Source: an uncultured Chloroflexota bacterium
GTDB lineage: Bacteria; Chloroflexota; Limnocylindria; Limnocylindrales; CSP1-4
Assembly: GCA_903928275.1 (NCBI GenBank)
Contig: CAIYQJ010000465.1
Span: forward strand, 1 to 6,693
DNA length: 6,693 nucleotides
Reading direction: 5' to 3'
Below the pieces are notes generated by a model, which worked only from the letters and a program-made list of their open reading frames with translations, made no database searches and was not told the DNA's origin. Below, one piece after another: positions 5,521 through 6,693 of the stretch. The position numbers and the translations under genes are program-made. Positions within the stretch are counted from its first letter, which is position 1. Each line of letters begins with the position of its first letter.

Positions 5521-6528
5521 TCAGGCCGCGTAGCCCTCCGGGTGGCGCCGTCGCCACTCCCATGCGGACCCGATCACCTCGTCGAGGTCCGTGCGTCCGG
5601 CATGCCAGCCGAGCACCTCGCCCGCCCGCCCGGCATCAGCGATGAGCACGGCCGGGTCGCCGCCGCGTCGGGGCCCCATGCGGTGCGGGATCTCGCGGCC
5701 GACCACCCGGGCGGCGGCGTCGAGCACCTCGCGGACGGAGTACCCGTCCGACGTGCCGAGGTTGAGGACGCTCGGCGCGGATGCGTCCGGCGGACCGGTC
5801 CGCGGATCGGCTGGGTCGGTCGCCTCCAACGCCGCGAGGTGGGCGTCCGCGAGGTCGAGGACGTGGATGTAGTCGCGGACGCACGTCCCATCGCGCGTGG
5901 GGTAGTCGTCACCGAAGAGGGTGACCGGCCGCCCACCCTCCGCGGCGGCCAGGACGAGCGGGATGAGGTGCGATTCGGGGTCGTGCGCCTCGCCGTTGCG
6001 CTCCGAGGCGCCGGCCACGTTGAAGTAGCGCAGCCGCACCGAGCGCAGGCCGTAGGCGGCGCCGTACGACTCGATCGCGCCCTCGAGTGCGACCTTCGTC
6101 GCGCCGTACGGGTTGATCGGGCGAAGCGGTGCACCCTCCGGTATCGGCGAGCTCTCGGGCATGCCGTACACGGCGGCGGTCGAGGACAGGACCACGCGAC
6201 GGACGTCCGCCGACCGCATCGCGTCGAGCAGCGCGATGCCGCCGACGACGTTCTCGTGGTAGTAGAGCGCCGGGTCGGCCATGGACTCCGGCACGACGGA
6301 CTTCGCGGCGCAGTGGAGGACGGCGTCGATCGCGTGGTCGGTGAGCAGCCGCGCCATGGCATGCACGTCGCCATAGCGCAGATCCGCGTACGTGGCCTCG
6401 GGCGACACCGACGCGCGGTGCCCGGTGGACAGGTCGTCCACGACGACGACGGCGTGCCCGGCCTCCACGAGGCGCTCGACGGTGACCGACCCGACGTAGC
6501 CGGCACCACCGGTGACGAGGATGCGCAT
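5521..6528 (-). CDS. galE: UDP-glucose 4-epimerase
   Basis: 335 aa, the usual length. It is an extended short-chain dehydrogenase that interconverts UDP-glucose and UDP-galactose in the cytoplasm using tightly bound NAD. Visible signatures are the Rossmann TGGAGYVG (6-13) with DDLSTG (31-36), HCAAKSVVPES (72-82), the SSTAAVYG strand with Ser and Thr (115-122), the catalytic YGATK (Tyr141, Lys145), RYFNVAGA (167-174), HLIP (187-190), the GalE-specific DYPTRDGTCVRDYIHV (208-223), NLGTSDGYSV (256-265) and RRGGDPA (287-293), ending in a GW...EW tail. The DYPTRDGTCVRDYIHV signature separates it from dTDP-glucose dehydratases. Whether it also accepts UDP-GlcNAc is not decided. The ATG is preceded by GGGAG (6538-6542) at nine bases. 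It would supply UDP-galactose for surface polysaccharide or take part in galactose use; no other Leloir gene is in view. A possible upstream gene ends one base before the start. Confidence 0.96.
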   Translation of the reverse strand: MRILVTGGAGYVGSVTVERLVEAGHAVVVVDDLSTGHRASVSPEATYADLRYGDVHAMARLLTDHAIDAVLHCAAKSVVPESMADPALYYHENVVGGIALLDAMRSADVRRVVLSSTAAVYGMPESSPIPEGAPLRPINPYGATKVALEGAIESYGAAYGLRSVRLRYFNVAGASERNGEAHDPESHLIPLVLAAAEGGRPVTLFGDDYPTRDGTCVRDYIHVLDLADAHLAALEATDPADPRTGPPDASAPSVLNLGTSDGYSVREVLDAAARVVGREIPHRMGPRRGGDPAVLIADAGRAGEVLGWHAGRTDLDEVIGSAWEWRRRHPEGYAA

Positions 6529-6529
6529 G

Positions 6530-6693
6530 TCAGCGATCTCCCATGAGGCGGCGGAGGAGCCCTCGTCGGGGCGCGGAGCGCCGATCGGGCCTCGGGCGCG
6601 ACCGAGCCGCCGTGGTCGCGAGCGGATCGACCGTCCCGGCCGTGGTGGTGGCGGTGGCGGTGGCGGCGGTGGCTATGGCGGTGGCGGGCTCCG
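6530..6693 (-). CDS. possible C-terminal end of an unidentified gene upstream of galE, partial
   Basis: This minus-strand frame is open from the right edge to a TGA at 6530-6532, one base before the galE ATG (TGACATG). The 53 visible residues start with an Ala/Thr-rich low-complexity stretch and end in an Arg-rich tail (GLLRRLMGDR). No domain can be recognised. In its favour: the tight join to galE, galE's ribosome binding site lying inside it, and no space for a separate galE promoter. Against it: low complexity, and an equally open frame on the other strand. I slightly favour this reading. Confidence 0.33.
   Translation of the reverse strand, partial: EPATAIATAATATATTTAGTVDPLATTAARSRPRPDRRSAPRRGLLRRLMGDR
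6543..6693 (+). CDS. alternative: possible N-terminus of a divergent membrane or secreted protein, partial
   Basis: From ATG 6543 the plus strand is open to the window edge for 50 codons. It encodes a very basic N-terminus (four Arg after Met, more to residue 21) and then a hydrophobic Val/Ala run (about residues 31-48: PAVVVAVAVAAVAMAVAG), as in a membrane anchor or signal peptide. There is no SD, and only 14 bases separate it from the galE start, leaving no room for promoters. The Val/Ala run is simply how a GTGGCG repeat reads in this frame. It conflicts with the minus-strand candidate; at most one is likely real. Confidence 0.22.
   Translation, partial: MRRRRSPRRGAERRSGLGRDRAAVVASGSTVPAVVVAVAVAAVAMAVAGS
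6642..6688. repeat. imperfect GTGGCG/GTGGTG simple-sequence tract
   Basis: Triplets GTG and GCG alternate with few interruptions up to the right edge (one break, CTATGG near 6673). It is a low-complexity GC-skewed tract that is translatable in several frames, which is why the edge cannot be assigned to one strand. It may be prone to slippage. Confidence 0.65.

Noticed and set aside
5359..6546. Plus-strand ORF of 395 codons
   Set aside because: It is antisense to galE, which is certain; no recognisable motif.

Overview
The window is very GC-rich (about 70% by eye) bacterial DNA. Start codons are mixed ATG/GTG, third codon positions are strongly G/C-biased, and long spurious antisense ORFs are common. 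The gene mix would fit a high-GC soil or freshwater lineage such as Chloroflexota (Limnocylindria-like) or Actinobacteria. No marker gene settles this, so the taxonomic guess is weak.

Layout, left to right. (1) A minus-strand pair: a 459-aa GT-A glycosyltransferase resembling mannosylglycerate synthase (391-1770), then a universal-stress-type protein that runs off the left edge (1-394). The two overlap by four bases (GTGA), so they are probably translationally coupled. (2) A 132-bp divergent gap, then a plus-strand nitrilase with an intact Glu-Lys-Cys triad (1903-2877). (3) Convergent to it, a 225-aa minus-strand protein (2912-3589) that aligns throughout with the nucleotidyltransferase domain of ATP-dependent DNA ligases but has lost the adenylated lysine and most other catalytic residues. 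(4) A divergent control region (3590-3695) with a perfect 9-bp dyad whose two arms each contain TATGAT, then a leader with a hairpin and a direct repeat. (5) A 423-aa UMF1/Atg22-type MFS transporter (3696-4967). (6) A convergent gap with a 17-bp tandem duplication and a perfect 13-bp hairpin. (7) A small Cys/His-rich protein (5114-5368, minus). (8) galE, UDP-glucose 4-epimerase (5521-6528, minus). (9) A low-complexity right edge that is open on both strands; an upstream minus-strand gene ending one base before galE is slightly favoured.

The window is not one pathway. The GT/stress-protein pair suggests synthesis of a compatible solute or glycoside under stress. galE supplies UDP-galactose for cell-surface glycans. 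The nitrilase and the UMF1 transporter look like independent accessory functions. The least ordinary element is the degenerate ligase-like protein and the symmetric promoter it shares with the transporter. I see no tRNA, rRNA, CRISPR array, insertion sequence or phage gene.
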